Of a stretch of 64,000 nt of DNA, positions 47,201 to 58,825 are shown piece by piece (the stretch's first letter is position 1; every line of letters starts with the position of its first letter). The stretch is from Clitoria ternatea (taxonomy: Eukaryota; Streptophyta; Magnoliopsida; Fabales; Fabaceae), in contig CM075674.1 of assembly GCA_037962975.1 (NCBI GenBank), forward strand, positions 89,420,501 through 89,484,500, given 5' to 3'. Both the position numbers and the translations under genes were made by a program. The notes below the pieces were generated by a model. It ran no database searches. It worked only from the letters and a program-made list of their open reading frames with translations, and was not told where the DNA came from.

Positions 47201-48681
47201 TTAGCATGTTATTTTAATTTTTTCATACAAATAATTCTTGAAAATAAAAATAAATAGATAAATTTGTAGATAATTAAATGTGAAAAGAAAAAACATTTTT
47301 TTTTCTTGAGGCGGAACACGTTACAATAAATAGAAATAAATATGCCATAAAATAAATAAAATTGAATATTGTTAATGTAAATATTTTTACATCAATTAAA
47401 AATTTAAAATCACTTCAAATGTAGTTATCAATAAATTATACTTAAACGAAGATTCGTATCAATATGATTCACGATTTTACACTGTTAATTAAATTCTAAA
47501 AAGAATAGATATTTTGTTAATCTAAACAGGCACATGCATGTTTGTGTCTCCGTAACGTCATCCACTGTGCCTTCTTTGTCGGTCCCCGGTAATCATATAC
47601 ATGTGGCTTACACTTTAGAAAATTGTGTTATGTTTTTATAGATTATCTATTTGTCTATTAATTTTGGACAATAAGCGTAGGAACATGACTTCGATAAGAT
47701 AAGAATATCACCAAACCTTCTCATATTGTGAGCTGTATTATTACTACTTCTTTAATCGATATTGATAGTTCATTAATTAAACATGAAACATTAGATATTG
47801 TCTTGATTAAAAACACATACGAATAAATGACAAAATTAGAACTGTCCGTTACGTTTATGTTTAATGGATTACATTTTTGTAAAAAAAAAAAAATAGGACT
47901 TGCACACTCCATCTCTTTCCCTACTTCACACACTACTCCACAAAACCCTTTCCTCCTTTTTCTTCACCCCTCAAAACCTTTTGCACTTTAACTCTTAGAC
48001 ACCATTGAGAGAAATTGATGATTGTGTGGAATTGAAGAAAGAATAGACTCACTTGAGACACTAAAACTTGATTTTGAAGTTGAAATTAAAAAGAGAATAG
48101 ACTCACTTGAGACCCTGAACTTGATTTTGAAGAGACTCACAAGTTGGTGTTCCTAATCAGGATTGATAAGTGTTGAACAATTTTAATTTTTTAAATGTTT
48201 GATCTTGTGGGTGTTTTTAGTGAGGGTTTAGTTTTGTTTTTTTCAGAGTTTTTTTTTAGTTTTTAACTTTGGATGAGATGAGTTTGGGGGGGGGGGGGGG
48301 GGGGAGATGATTATGGATAAGGATTTGGTGTTTTATGATCCTATCATGGGTTTGATGCAATGGTTTTTTAGCTGGAACTTGAAATGACACGCTAACTCCT
48401 GGTGTTATTCATTCATAAATTTGGAGAAAAAAAATGAAAAGGACGGATTCTGTCAAATATATGTACGATATTTTACAAGGCCCAACCATGAGAAGTGAAG
48501 ACACTAAGGCCTTCAAACATACTTGGCTCTCAACTGTTCCATAAAAAATTTTAGCATGCTCATGGAGGATCTTTTCGCAATGGTCTATTTGTTAAAGTTC
48601 AACTAATAAAAAGAAAAATTTTGCTAATCCACTATGATGCATTGTGTATGTTATGCAAAGAAAAGGTGGTTTTAGTTTTTT
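44263..48681. other. AT-rich spacer, possible decayed element interior
   Basis: After the PBS a C-rich stretch (44300-44420) and a GCCGACGCCGCC patch (about 44570) might be 5'UTR remains, but no gag motif follows. From 44800 to 47880 the DNA is AT-rich with no credible ORF. At 48286-48304 there is a run of 19 G. The last kilobase may include the 3' LTR of the minus-strand copia element, but I cannot define it. Confidence 0.5.
48286..48304. repeat. Poly-G run
   Basis: Nineteen consecutive G residues in otherwise AT-rich DNA. Such runs are also common sequencing or assembly trouble spots. Confidence 0.9.
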
Positions 48682-48757
48682 TTACTTTCGTTGAGATGGG
48701 GTTTTGGAGTTAGGGTAATTATGACAAAGAGAGAGATTGTCACATATTCTGAGTTTG
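48682..48757 (-). pseudogene. Copia RNase H C-terminal tail beyond LTR V
   Basis: If LTR V and one TSD copy are ignored, the RNase H frame continues directly with KLRICDNLSLCHN and ends at a TAA (48682-48684 on the plus strand). This shows that the two flanks of LTR V were contiguous before insertion. Confidence 0.8.
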
Positions 48758-48762
48758 TCTCT

Positions 48763-51350
48763 TGTAACATCCTAAAATTTAGAATTTTAGAAAATAATTT
48801 ATTAAGGATCAGTGGAGAAATTCCGAGTGAATTATGTCTCAGACAAGACCTTCCGAGTGAAAAATGGATATGATTCCGAGTGAAGGAAGGTTAACATATT
48901 TCCGAGTGAATCATGATTGAGAGAATCATTTCTGAGTTAAGAAAAACTCTGTGTCCGAATGAGACACTTTTGAGTGAGGCAAATCCGAGTAAAACGTCTC
49001 CGAGTGAAACGTTTCTGAATGGATCGTTTCCGAGAGAAGTACTTCTGAGCGAAGAAGAGCTTTAATATCGAATGAGTACTTCTCGAGCCGAGATAATTCT
49101 GAGTTGTGAAATTTCGAGTGGGGAATTTCCGAGTTAAGTGCAACTTTCCGAGTAAGGTGTCTCCGAGTGCGACACTTCCGAGTGGGATATTACCGAGTGA
49201 AACGTTTCCAAACGGGATAGCGTCAAGTGAGATATTCCCGACTTCCGCGTGGTATGGCACCAATTGGGACATACCGAGTGAGTCTTTTCCAGGGAGAGAA
49301 CTTCTGGACAAATAGACTTTAACTCCGAATTAGTATGTTTACGAGAGAATAGTTCCCAAGGGAAGTGAAAATCCGAGTGATGAATCCCTTAATTTAATTC
49401 GTGCTCGGGTGTCTTAAAGATTGCCTAGAGCCTTTGCTCGGGTCTATATTCAAAATTTCCGAGACCTTGTGCTCAGATTCGTCTTCAAATTGTCTTCGAC
49501 CCCGAGTGATCCTTTTGAGTGGAAAGATTTCCGAGAGGACTAAACTTTGATTCCGAGTGATCTTTTCGGATGTAAGACTTCTGAGTGACGCACGTGAAGG
49601 CTTTGACTCGGGTAGAGATATATCTGAGTGAGATATTTCTGAATGAGGAATCTCCGAGTGATACATTTTCGAGTGGATCACTTTCAAGGAAAGAAAAGCT
49701 GATTGAGAGTTTCATGTAGAAACCTTTTCGAGCGAATTTCGTCCGAGTGAAGTAATTCTGAAAAAAGAGACTCTGATGGATCTTTCTCGGGAAGAGGGAT
49801 ATGCCCAAAATACCAAAACCGAGTCGGAATTGATAATTACTCTAATTATTGAGGCTTTCCATGTCACTCTGTTCTAACAGATTCTCTTTTCTGATTTTTC
49901 TAAGTGTAAGACCCTCTCTATTGTCCTATCCTCTTTTCTTTTATTACCTTGTTTTGTCCTTATATCTTAATATACGTGTATCAGTACTTATTCACTTCGT
50001 TCACGTTTTTTTCATGAACGATTTCTGTCAATCCTATCATTAGATTAGCTTGGAATTTCGAGAGTGTGTCAACATCACCTTTAATCCTTTTCTTTTCCAA
50101 TCTTTACTGGAAATTATCAATAAAAGAGGAGACCAATCTTCACTTCTTCTCTTTCACGTGGAAGCTTGGCTTTAAAGAAGTAAGAGCTTTGAATTTCATA
50201 AGTGAAATAGCTTTGGAAGAGTTCAGAGTTAAAATTCCAGTCGGAATTCGTGAGCTGTGATTAGATATAACTTGAAGAGCTGCTGGAATTATTTATTTCC
50301 AGGTAGGGGGAGCGTTACATTTTAAATGAATAGTTTATGAATGGATTCGAGGTGATATTGTTATGATATATATGATATGTGTGTAAATAATTAGTGTGAG
50401 ACCCCAATTGAATGACATATTTTATGTTTTCATGTCTTTCATTCATATTATTGATATTGAATTTATATGAGATATGATTGTATATGTGAAGTATGAATTT
50501 ATGATTATTCCTATGCATGAGATGCAGTAGGAAATATGATGTTGATATGTGATTGATGATGATGATATGAATGTTATTCATGAAATATATCATGATGTAT
50601 GAATGCATGGGATGCATATTGATAAAGCATGGGATGCTTATGTGATGAACAAAGATGAAATATTATGTGGTTTCGAGGATTCCACAAAAGACCTTGGGTG
50701 GGACTCAAGGCAAACCTCTTGAGCGGGGCTCGGGGTTTAGCCCGTGACACTACCGTTGTCGCTGGGAGTGATTATGTCACGTGAGAGGGCAAACGGTTTG
50801 GTACCAGTAAAACGGACGGATCAACTGAGAGCTGAGTTATGGCTGAGAGCCAGTGTTGCAACACAAAATTAAAACTTAATAATGGATCCATTTGATTGAG
50901 CATATGAATACATTGTTATATGTTATTGAGAATAACATGGTGTTATATGATGAGATTATGTGATATGAATTTGATTTATATGTGGTTATGAATTGGACAT
51001 TTAATTCGATTCAATAACTATCATTTGACATGTTTATGCTCACCCCCTATTGTTGTTATTTTTTTACAGTGGATGTAGGACGCAGCGATGATGTATGAGG
51101 TCACTCAGCCTGCTCGGAGCATTATGTATTTATATGTATAGTACATAATGCACATAGTTATTTTGTAGTAGCCTTGACCGGCTCCTGTGTATACCGGATT
51201 TATTATGTATATGTATAAATGAATGAGCCGGTTGATATAATATTGACAATAATATTATATTAATCCAAATCCTGTTTCTAACGTTTAAATTATTTGTGAA
51301 AAATTTATTTGGATTTTAGAAATTTAATTTTAAAAGTTTGGGACGTTATA
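48763..51350 (+). mobile_element. Solo LTR V
   Basis: 2588 bp starting TGTAACATCC and ending GGACGTTATA, flanked by TCTCT at 48758-48762 and 51351-51355. The end TA instead of CA is probably a C-to-T change. It contains a TTCCGAGTGA array (48820-49810), a TTTCCAGGTAGGGGGAGCG site (about 50298), GATTCCACAAAAGACC with GGTTTGGTACCAGTAAAACG (50675-50815), and GCTCACCCCCTATTG (about 51030). No coding region is present. It belongs to the same superfamily as LTRs A, B and X. Confidence 0.9.
48820..49810. repeat. TTCCGAGTGA array in LTR V
   Basis: Same unit as in LTRs A and B, with the block GTACTTCTGAGCGAAGAAG plus TGAGTACTTCTCGAGCC that is also found in LTR A at about 35995-36050. Minus-strand frames such as 48937-49311 reflect the three-fold periodicity. 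Confidence 0.88.
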
Positions 51351-51355
51351 TCTCT

Positions 51356-51822
51356 TAAACTAAAGAATGAGGCATTGGATAGAGGCTTGGTAAGGCAGTC
51401 TGCAATTTGGTCTTCAGCTGGAACATGAGTGACAATGAGTTGGCCAACAACTACACGTTCACGGACAAAGTGTAAATCAAGCTCAAGATGTTTGGTACGT
51501 TGATGGAGAATAGGATTGTGAGAAAGGTTGACAATGCTCAAGTTGTCACAATATAGATAACTGGGACTGTAAAGGGAAATTGAAGTTTAGTTAGAAGAGA
51601 TTAAGTCTAAAGAACCTCTTGTGTTGTCAAGGCAAGGCTGTTGTACTCTACTTCAATGCTGGACTGAGCTACCAGAGGCTGTTTTTTGCTCCACCGGGAG
51701 ATAAGGTTGCACCCAAGAAAGATAGCAGAACCTGATGTGGACCTTTGGTCATTAAAATCAGTGGCCCAATCAGCATCGTAGAAAACATATGTGATAAAAG
51801 GAGATACGGGGGTAGCTTGCAA
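51356..51822 (-). pseudogene. Copia RNase H remnant, upstream part
   Basis: Minus strand. VFYDADWATDFNDQRSTSG (D of DADWA), LGCNLISRWSKKQPLVAQSS and IEVEYNSLA (E of the AEAEY position, now EVEY) are RNase H landmarks of copia elements. After a frameshift near 51600 come LELDLHFVRERV and HVPAEDQIADCLTKPL. The reading then runs into LTR V at the TSD. Confidence 0.88.
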
Positions 51823-52089
51823 AAATAGCCCATGGGATTGGGTGCCTTACAAGTGGCGGAGGATATGCTTGACAGCCTTCCAATGGAACTGTAGGGGATG
51901 AGCCATGAACTGACAAACTTTGTTCATAGTAAAGCCAATGTCAGGGTGAGTAATTATGGTGTACTGAAGAACGTCTACAATAGATTTATACAGAGATAGA
52001 TCATCAAAGAGGTCATTGCCATACTTAGACAGTCATAGAGAAGAAACCATGGGAGTGGCAATAGGCTTGGTCTGATCCATGCTAGCTTT

Positions 52090-52976
52090 GACAAGAAGAT
52101 CCTGAATATATTTCTTTAGAGAGAGAAATAGAGACTGATTGGGAAATTTGTAAATTCTAGACCAAGAAAAAACTCAAGTTCCCCTAGAAGTTTAAGTGCA
52201 AACTTAGACTGAAGTTGAGTTAAACAAATCAAGGATTTTAGAGGAGGAGGTACCACTCACAATAATGTCATCAACATAAACAAGGACATAAAGGGTATAG
52301 GATGAAGAAATGAGAATGAATAGGGAGGGATCACAACAACTTGGAGAAAATCCAAGTTGAATAAAAGTGGTGGAAAGCTTGTCAAACCAGGCACGAGGGG
52401 CCTGCTTAAGGCCATACAAGGCTTTGTTGAGTTTACACACAAGGCCAAGAGTAGAAGATTCAAAACCTAGGGTTTGAGTCATGTAGACTTCTTCACAAAG
52501 GTCTCCATTGTGGAAAGCATTGTTAACATCAAGCTGTTGCAGTAGCCATCCATGTATAAGTGCAAGAGTGAGCAGAATTTGAATAATAATGGGTTTGACA
52601 ACTAGAGAGAAGGTTTCGGTGTAGTCAAAACCAAGTTGTTGATGAAACCCTTTAGTGACTAAACGAGCCTTGTAGCGATTGATAGATCCATTGGAATTTT
52701 CTATCTCTAAAAACCCATTTGAACCCAATGGGTTGACGATTAGGAGAAGGAGACACAAGAGTCCAAGTGTTGTTGGTTATGAGAGCATGAAATTCTTTAT
52801 GCATGGCTTTGTACCAATCTAGATGAGAGAGTGCAGCTTTGAAAGAAGTGGGTTAGGTGTGAGTAAGGAGCAGAGTAGTCGGGGGCACAATTTGAAAATG
52901 CCAGCCTTGGAGCGGGTGATCATGGGATGAATATTAGGAGGAGAAGAAGATGCAGCAAGTGACAAAAGAGCCATAG
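52090..52976 (-). pseudogene. Copia reverse transcriptase remnant
   Basis: Minus strand. Around 52800-52870 are WTLVSPSP-like and ALSH-like remains of the RT entry. The frame at 52204-52758 has RYKARLVTKGFHQQLGFDYTET, with KARLV and DYTETFS as RT landmarks, then LLQQLDVNNAFHNGDL, LNKALYGLKQAPRAWF and the catalytic YVDDII. Several frameshifts and stops interrupt it. The typical PVVKP appears as LVVKP and the AFLHGDL motif as AFHNGDL. Confidence 0.88.
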
Positions 52977-53420
52977 CTAGAGGTTGGGCAAACAAGGAGG
53001 TGGTAAAAAAAGGGAAGCAGAAGTAGTGCGAGAGGATATAGGGGGTGGGATTTGGAAACTAGAACAAGTAGTAGAGGGGACTATAGGGACTGACTGGAAA
53101 TTAGGTTGATGAGATGAAAAAGGTATTACAAGAGAGGGATGAATTTGAGTAATAAGAGAGGAAGAGGAGTTTGAGGCAGTGATGGAAAGTAGAAGCAAGT
53201 AGGGAAATCTATGTTCATTGAAGAGTATATCCTTGGATATGTAAATGCAACCTGATGGATGTAGACACTTATAGCCTTTGTGCAAGGGAGAGGAACCCAA
53301 AATACATACTCGGAGGATCGAAAATCGAGCTTGTGATAATTGTAAGGTCGTAGAAGAAGGAAACAAGCACACCCAAAAACCTTTAAGGTTTTGTAATCTA
53401 GGGAGGAGCCATGAAGCTTG
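52977..53420 (-). pseudogene. Copia integrase C-terminal end and linker
   Basis: The minus strand encodes KTLKVFGCACF near 53390 and SILRVCILGSSPLHKGYKCL, the conserved stretch after the integrase core where GPI/KVFG-type copia proteins continue into a serine-rich linker. CLHPSGCIYISKDILFNEH follows. The frame changes near 53370, so the gene is broken. The catalytic DDE core is absent because of the block at 53450. Confidence 0.75.
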
Positions 53421-56400
53421 GTATAGGTAGTGTCATAATGTAGGACAGTTGTAACACCTCCTTATATACATGAGATATATATATATATTCTTCTTGCTTT
53501 TAAAATTTTTAGAAAGATATACATATTTATCACTTCCTATCTCGCGTATACAAGGACATATATACATATGATTTTCTTTGAATTTTGAAAGTAAAAAGTT
53601 TCAAATTATTCAGAATGATAAAATGAACTTTTAGAAAATCATAAGTGATCAAAAATTACAATATCATATCCAAAGAATAAGGTTTATTAAAGTTTAACCT
53701 TCACCTTGAATTACAATCATCCAACTTAATATTGTATTAAGGTAAACTAAAACTAAAGATTTAATATCTCTACTTCGACTGTAACCAATCATTTCCTTAT
53801 CTTCAAACCATGTGACTTTGAATCCTACTCTTGTCACATCTCTTCTCTTATCCGATTGAGGATGAGATCAATTTACCCTCTTGTAATTTCATCCTTTCAT
53901 CTTGAATTGCTAGCTATATATCATATAACATATATTTTGGACACAAAATTCAAACAAGAAGGAGTGAGAAACAAAATATAATACTTTACAGATAAGACAT
54001 AAGCATAAGGATTTTCACAATCTAATAAAATAATATCATTCATAATCTCATATACACAATTAATTATAATTGTAAGGTTTTTATACGCATAACAATCATA
54101 CTTTCATTCACAACCATTCACACAGAATATCACAATCACATGTATGACATGTAATGCTTTTAATACTATCTCATTCAGTTTATGCATGTGGGCCCTTAAA
54201 ATTTTAGTTTGCACTAGGCCAACCAGGAGTTTACACTGTTCCATAATTCCAGATAATAACATAAATGCCTTCATAGCATATGAACAGCTCAACTAGCGTG
54301 GAAACACTTAGAGACTAGTCAGACTGAGAAAGTTTTTATTGTGAAAGTACCTGACACTAGGGAGCGACCCCAGGTCACCTGAAGCACCCTTTCACACCCT
54401 CTCATCTCAAGGCTCGCAATTAAGCCTCCTCTAATGTATCCTCGGTTTCTATAATCCGTCCCCAGGCAATATCACATCTCATTTCTTTTTAATGATTCAT
54501 GATGCATGAACTACTCGCATATTTAGTTGGTTAAGACTTTTAGAAACTCAATTATTAAATACCATAAAGGTTCACAAAATCATCTCAATAAACTATACAT
54601 TCTCATAAGTTCTTCTTTAAGCTTCTGTTATACAAAAATAAATTTAGTACAGTTTCTGAATTCAGATCTCACTAAAATTGAGTTTTCCAGTCTTAAATAT
54701 CTCAAAACTTTCTTTTAAAAAACTTTACATATTTACATAATCTTTCTCAATTTGAATGCTAACTAGATTGAGTTTAGAAATCTCAACTATAACAAAATAT
54801 TCTTTAGTTATTTTATTAGGGAAAACTAAATAATTTACTTTAAACTTCTGATTACTAAAAGAAAATAATTTTTTTAGAATCATTAACTAAGAATACTTAA
54901 AACTATAAGAATTTTCTTTAATTCAAGAATTAATTATCTTAACCTTTAATTTTCATAAAATAGCTTCTTTCTAATACTAGATTTTATTCTAGAGATTAAA
55001 AATAAAGTTAATGAAAATAATTTCTAAGAAGAAATAAAAGACTAAAATAATTATAAAATACTTTCTCTTAAAACTTTAAAGAGTAAGGTAAGAAAATTCT
55101 TACTGAGTTTTAACTTTCCGTCATATTTGCTATATGCTCAAACTTCATATCACAAGGTCATCAATCATTCATCAACCACAATCAAGTATTGTAATGTCAT
55201 CAATCACAATCAAATATCATCAATCATAAATATTATCAATCATAATTACATATTATCAATCACAGTCTAATATTATAAATCACAATATCATTAATCAAAA
55301 TCAAATATAGTTAATTATAATTAAGTCAAATCAACTAAATATCACTCATAAATATAATTCAAATTTTAATGGTTATTTAAATTACTAGAGTTGATTTTAA
55401 GTCCTTATAGTCTATTCCTCGCACAGGTTTATATAAGTCCATATATATAATCCGGTCTTCGCATAGGTATAGTTCAGTCCATACACGTCATAATCACTAG
55501 TGGAAAAAAGGCCTTTTACACCGGTCCCTTTTGGCTTTTTACACCGGTTATAGGACCGGTGTGGATGGAGCCGGTGAGAAAAATATAGATTTTTTACACC
55601 GGTTTTGAGACCGGTGAGAAAAATAACTTTTACACCGGTCCTTTTCACTACGACCGGTGTAAAAGACTACATTTCTCACCGGTCCTTTTCTTAACAACAG
55701 GTATAAATAGGATATCTTACACCGGTCCTCTTTAAAACGCCCAGTATAAAATATAATACTTACACCGGTCCTTTTCTTTACAACCGGTGTAAATATTAAA
55801 TTTGTCACCGGTCCTTTTGAAATGCCCGGTGCAAAAAATAGCCTTTTAACACCGGTTGGTTACTATGACCGGTGTAAAAAGTTCCTTTTTTTTTTACTTT
55901 CTGTTTTAATAAATCAATCCTGGCCGATGCCAATTCAGCTTCAATTTTTATAAAGCATCATCAACTTAACTAAAGCATGGTATTTTGCTAAAGGAATACA
56001 AAATTTCCCTTCTTGCCTAGGAAAACAAAACTCAACTAAAAGAGACATTAATTTAATCATGCTCAACACAATGTTTACTCTAATTCCTTTCCCTTAAACT
56101 TATTCGTTACAACTAGAAAAGGGCTGTGCACATACAATCAAAAAATAGAACATACAAAACATAAAACAGAACATGAGCTGACAAAGTTTCTGTAATGACC
56201 CAGAACTTAAAGAGCTTCAGATTTGCATCAGGGGCAATCTCATCTTCACTATTATCCTGCTGACAGAACACCAGAAACCTTAATGAAGTTAGTTTTAAAA
56301 AATTATATGAACCACAAATTAATAGTTCAAATTAATTTTTACAAACAAAAAAAATAGATATATACAAACAGGGCCTATAACTCCCTACCTGTAATGATAA

Positions 56401-56627
56401 TGCATCATAACTTCAGTTGATTGACAATATTCTCAAAGTAATCTTTTATTTAATTACTCAATACTAATAGTTCCTGTGAGCCTTTAAAGATTTGAAAAAA
56501 AAATTAAGCTAGAGAGTGACAGTAATGTGCAACTCTAGTTACTGATTAATAATACTCATATACAAGCTTAGTGAATCACAAGAAAAGGAGGGAAACAAGT
56601 TATAATTTATAAAAATGCCAAACTCAC

Positions 56628-56699
56628 AGGACCACCAATTGCCGTGAAGCCAGCAAGCTGCAATTCCTCCAGTATACCTTCCCCGCCTATTACATATAC
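56628..56699 (-). pseudogene. Captured exon resembling phosphoglycolate phosphatase
   Basis: A 72-bp exon on the minus strand encodes VYVIGGEGILEELQLAGF followed by TAIGGP. It is bounded by an AG acceptor (TTCAG) and a GT donor (GTGAGT). The sequence matches the conserved segment of plant phosphoglycolate phosphatase (PGLP, HAD superfamily), usually written VYVIGEEGIL-KELELAGF. In the cell PGLP removes phosphate from 2-phosphoglycolate in photorespiration. Here only one exon is seen, with no neighbours from the same gene. Confidence 0.72.
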
Positions 56700-57564
56700 C
56701 TGAACATTGAAAAGAGCACCAATAGCAAAAATAGCACATAAGTTGTCTGTAGGTGGGTGACTTGGTGTTCACAAGCCTAAAAACAAATTGAAAATTAGGG
56801 CCTGCCTGGTATAAGGAAATCTTTCTTTTTCTGATTCTGTTATCACACGCACTCCATTTCAAACCCATCAGCTCAGGAGTTTTAGTTTGTTTCAAAATAC
56901 TTGTAACTAAGAAAATCGAGACAACATCAATTATTATTTTTCAACAATATAGGGAAGTTAACATGTGAACAATTCGCAACGGACTCCGACTCTTCTAATA
57001 ACTACATTTTGGTCCAAGCAAGTTATTTTATCAGAGAAATTAGAATAACTAATAATTTTTTTATTTAATTCCTTAAAATGGAGAGTTTAGTTACAAAATC
57101 ACCTTATTTTTTTATTTCACTTTATATTTTAAACATTAGCATTTAACAACAAAAAATATAAAGCCCTTACAATATAGCAGTCAACAGAACCAATAAACTA
57201 TGTATTACTCCGCAAGATGGATTTTAAAAAATCCTTCATTAAGCCTTAACTTTATAAAACAACATTCTCTTTGGTCATCATAAATTGAAGAACCCAAGGC
57301 AACACCCAATGTAATGTCCTGCATTATAGTCTTCAGGTTAGTTTAAAGGATTAAATCACATGCCCCCTTTGTTTCTTCAGTTAAAAATAATACTAAAAAA
57401 CAACTTTCAATTAAGAGAAAGAAAACTTCTTTTTGTGATGTGTCAATTTTCAATTGAAGGGACATGAAATGAAACTAAGAGGTGACTAGAATTCCAGTCT
57501 TGAACAACTTAATGTCAAATAAAAATGAAGTACAAGAAATTCATAAAATTATTGTAGTTCTAAC

Positions 57565-57677
57565 CAGCTTGTTCTTGAATGCAAATATGATTGCTCCTGC
57601 ATGTTCAGCTGCATTGCCAACTATTGGTAGGAAGATTATGCTGAGGAAACTAACAGATAAACCCCATGAATTAGATG
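57565..57677 (-). pseudogene. Captured exon of a CAX-type cation/proton exchanger, downstream
   Basis: The minus strand encodes SWGLSVSFLSIILLPIVGNA followed by AEHAGAIIFAFKNKL, then a GT donor (GTTAGA). NAAEHAGAI is the hallmark of the vacuolar Ca2+/H+ exchanger family, where the conserved acidic residue in the membrane helix takes part in ion exchange. The reading is open. It lies downstream of the other CAX exon in the natural order, so the two exons and their intron were captured together. Confidence 0.85.
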
Positions 57678-57782
57678 CATCCTATTTTAAAATCAAAATT
57701 TTTCATCACTATCAGTATTATTATCATATTATAGTAAAAGAACAATTTCATTTCCACAAAAAATATAAAACAAGTCAAGTAC

Positions 57783-57911
57783 CTCAATAGTTTGCACCAC
57801 ATATTCAGACAGCACAACAATGAATATAGTCATGACAATCAGCCAAGTAAACCCACTTCAGAATCCTATAACTGCTTCTTCTAAAGCATTGTCACCCTGT
57901 TTATCATCTTC
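57783..57911 (-). pseudogene. Captured exon of a CAX-type exchanger, upstream, with a stop
   Basis: A 129-bp exon, 43 codons, runs from TTTTGCAG|GAAGATGAT to ATTGAG|GTACTT on the minus strand. It encodes an acidic start (EDDKQGDNALEEAVIGF), then a TGA where the family has tryptophan, then SGFTWLIVMTIFIVVLSEYV and VQTIE, the transmembrane helix preceding the NAAEHAG exon. The in-frame TGA shows that it cannot encode a normal transporter helix without readthrough. Confidence 0.82.
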
Positions 57912-58321
57912 CTGCAAAATGCATGATGTGAAAATTGTTAATCAAACATTGACAGCCAAGTAAATTTTCTATTTATTTAAACGTGAAAAATATGATCAGC
58001 AAGCAACATATATTTTATTAATTTTATATTTGCATGTGAAGTGAATCCACAGATGCATTTCATCGAATTTACTTTCAGCCAATTTGGACATGCTTCTGAA
58101 TAAGAATTTACAAGGCAAAATAAATAAAAGATACGGTACATTTCATAGCTAGCAGTGGGAACATGATTTGAATTGTAGTTTTACACATTTTTTATTTCTC
58201 CACTTCGTTTGAATCGGAGGGATTGAATGAGATAAAAAAAATATAAGCTTTAGAATTACCAAAATCACACAATATTATGAGAAGAAGTATCTTACACCGC
58301 AGAAACATGATCTTTGTGAAC

Positions 58322-58484
58322 ACATTTGGCTTCATCTAACTTCCTAGAATCATAGCTATAGCAGTTACCATCCAGTTTAGATTCTTGTTGCTGGGATCCA
58401 TTAGGGCGTGCTTCATGAGAAGTGTTCCCCACTTTATTACCATCTGAACTGCCATTCGCACTCGTGTTTCACTTTCTGACATCA
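58322..58484 (-). pseudogene. Possible captured exon of unknown gene
   Basis: Minus-strand reading gives an open hydrophilic stretch, TSANGSSDGNKVGNTSHEA then QQQESKLDGNCYSYDSRKLD, rich in S, N and D with no known motif. It lies between the MMDREV exon and the CAX exons. Splice borders are plausible but not certain. I do not recognise the family. Confidence 0.35.
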
Positions 58485-58621
58485 AAAATCAAAAAAATCT
58501 TCAGAATAAACCCAACAAGTACTGGCCGAATTCCTCCATACAATTTCGCATTCTTCTGATAGGGCAGGCGTAGTTTTCAAATCACATAGTTTGAAACCAA
58601 ATCAATGAAACCGCGCGAGTA

Positions 58622-58825
58622 CCTGGGGTTAGAAGGTGGATATGGAAACGCAGAAGTGGAAGAGGAGAAAGAAGATCCATGATCCATGGAAGACATTTCA
58701 AGGACGACACGATCGTTGGCCAAGACAGCGTGATACTTGCGACCATTGGGAGCATGAAAACCGTCGTCGCCACTGCCACTGCCACCGCCTTCAATGTCAC
58801 CGTCTCCCACTTCTCGATCCATCAT
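58622..58825 (-). pseudogene. Captured first exon of unknown gene
   Basis: The minus strand begins MMDREVGDGDIEGGGSGSG, then DDGFHAPNGRKYHAVLANDR, VVLEMSSMDHGSSFSSS, up to a CCCCAG|GTACTC donor at about 58622. Translation could continue into the intron to 58577. It has an acidic/glycine-rich start and a serine-rich end and looks like an authentic N-terminal exon with its 5'UTR (58826-58862). I recognise no domain. It could belong to the same source gene as the exon at 58322-58484. Confidence 0.5.

Larger units (their letters stand above)
48682..53449 (-). mobile_element. Ty1/copia pol remnant on the minus strand, split by LTR V
   Basis: Reading from 53449 down: end of integrase, linker, reverse transcriptase and RNase H. 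RNase H is interrupted after LSNASFFSLRD by solo LTR V (48763-51350), and its last 25 or so codons are found at 48682-48757 beyond it. The order INT-RT-RH is copia. The upstream end is cut by another LTR-like block at 53450, so gag, protease and most of integrase are missing. Confidence 0.85.

Noticed and set aside
55412..55808. Minus-strand frames rich in TGVK/DRCK words
   Set aside because: They are produced by the ACACCGGT subterminal repeats and cross the CACTA boundary.
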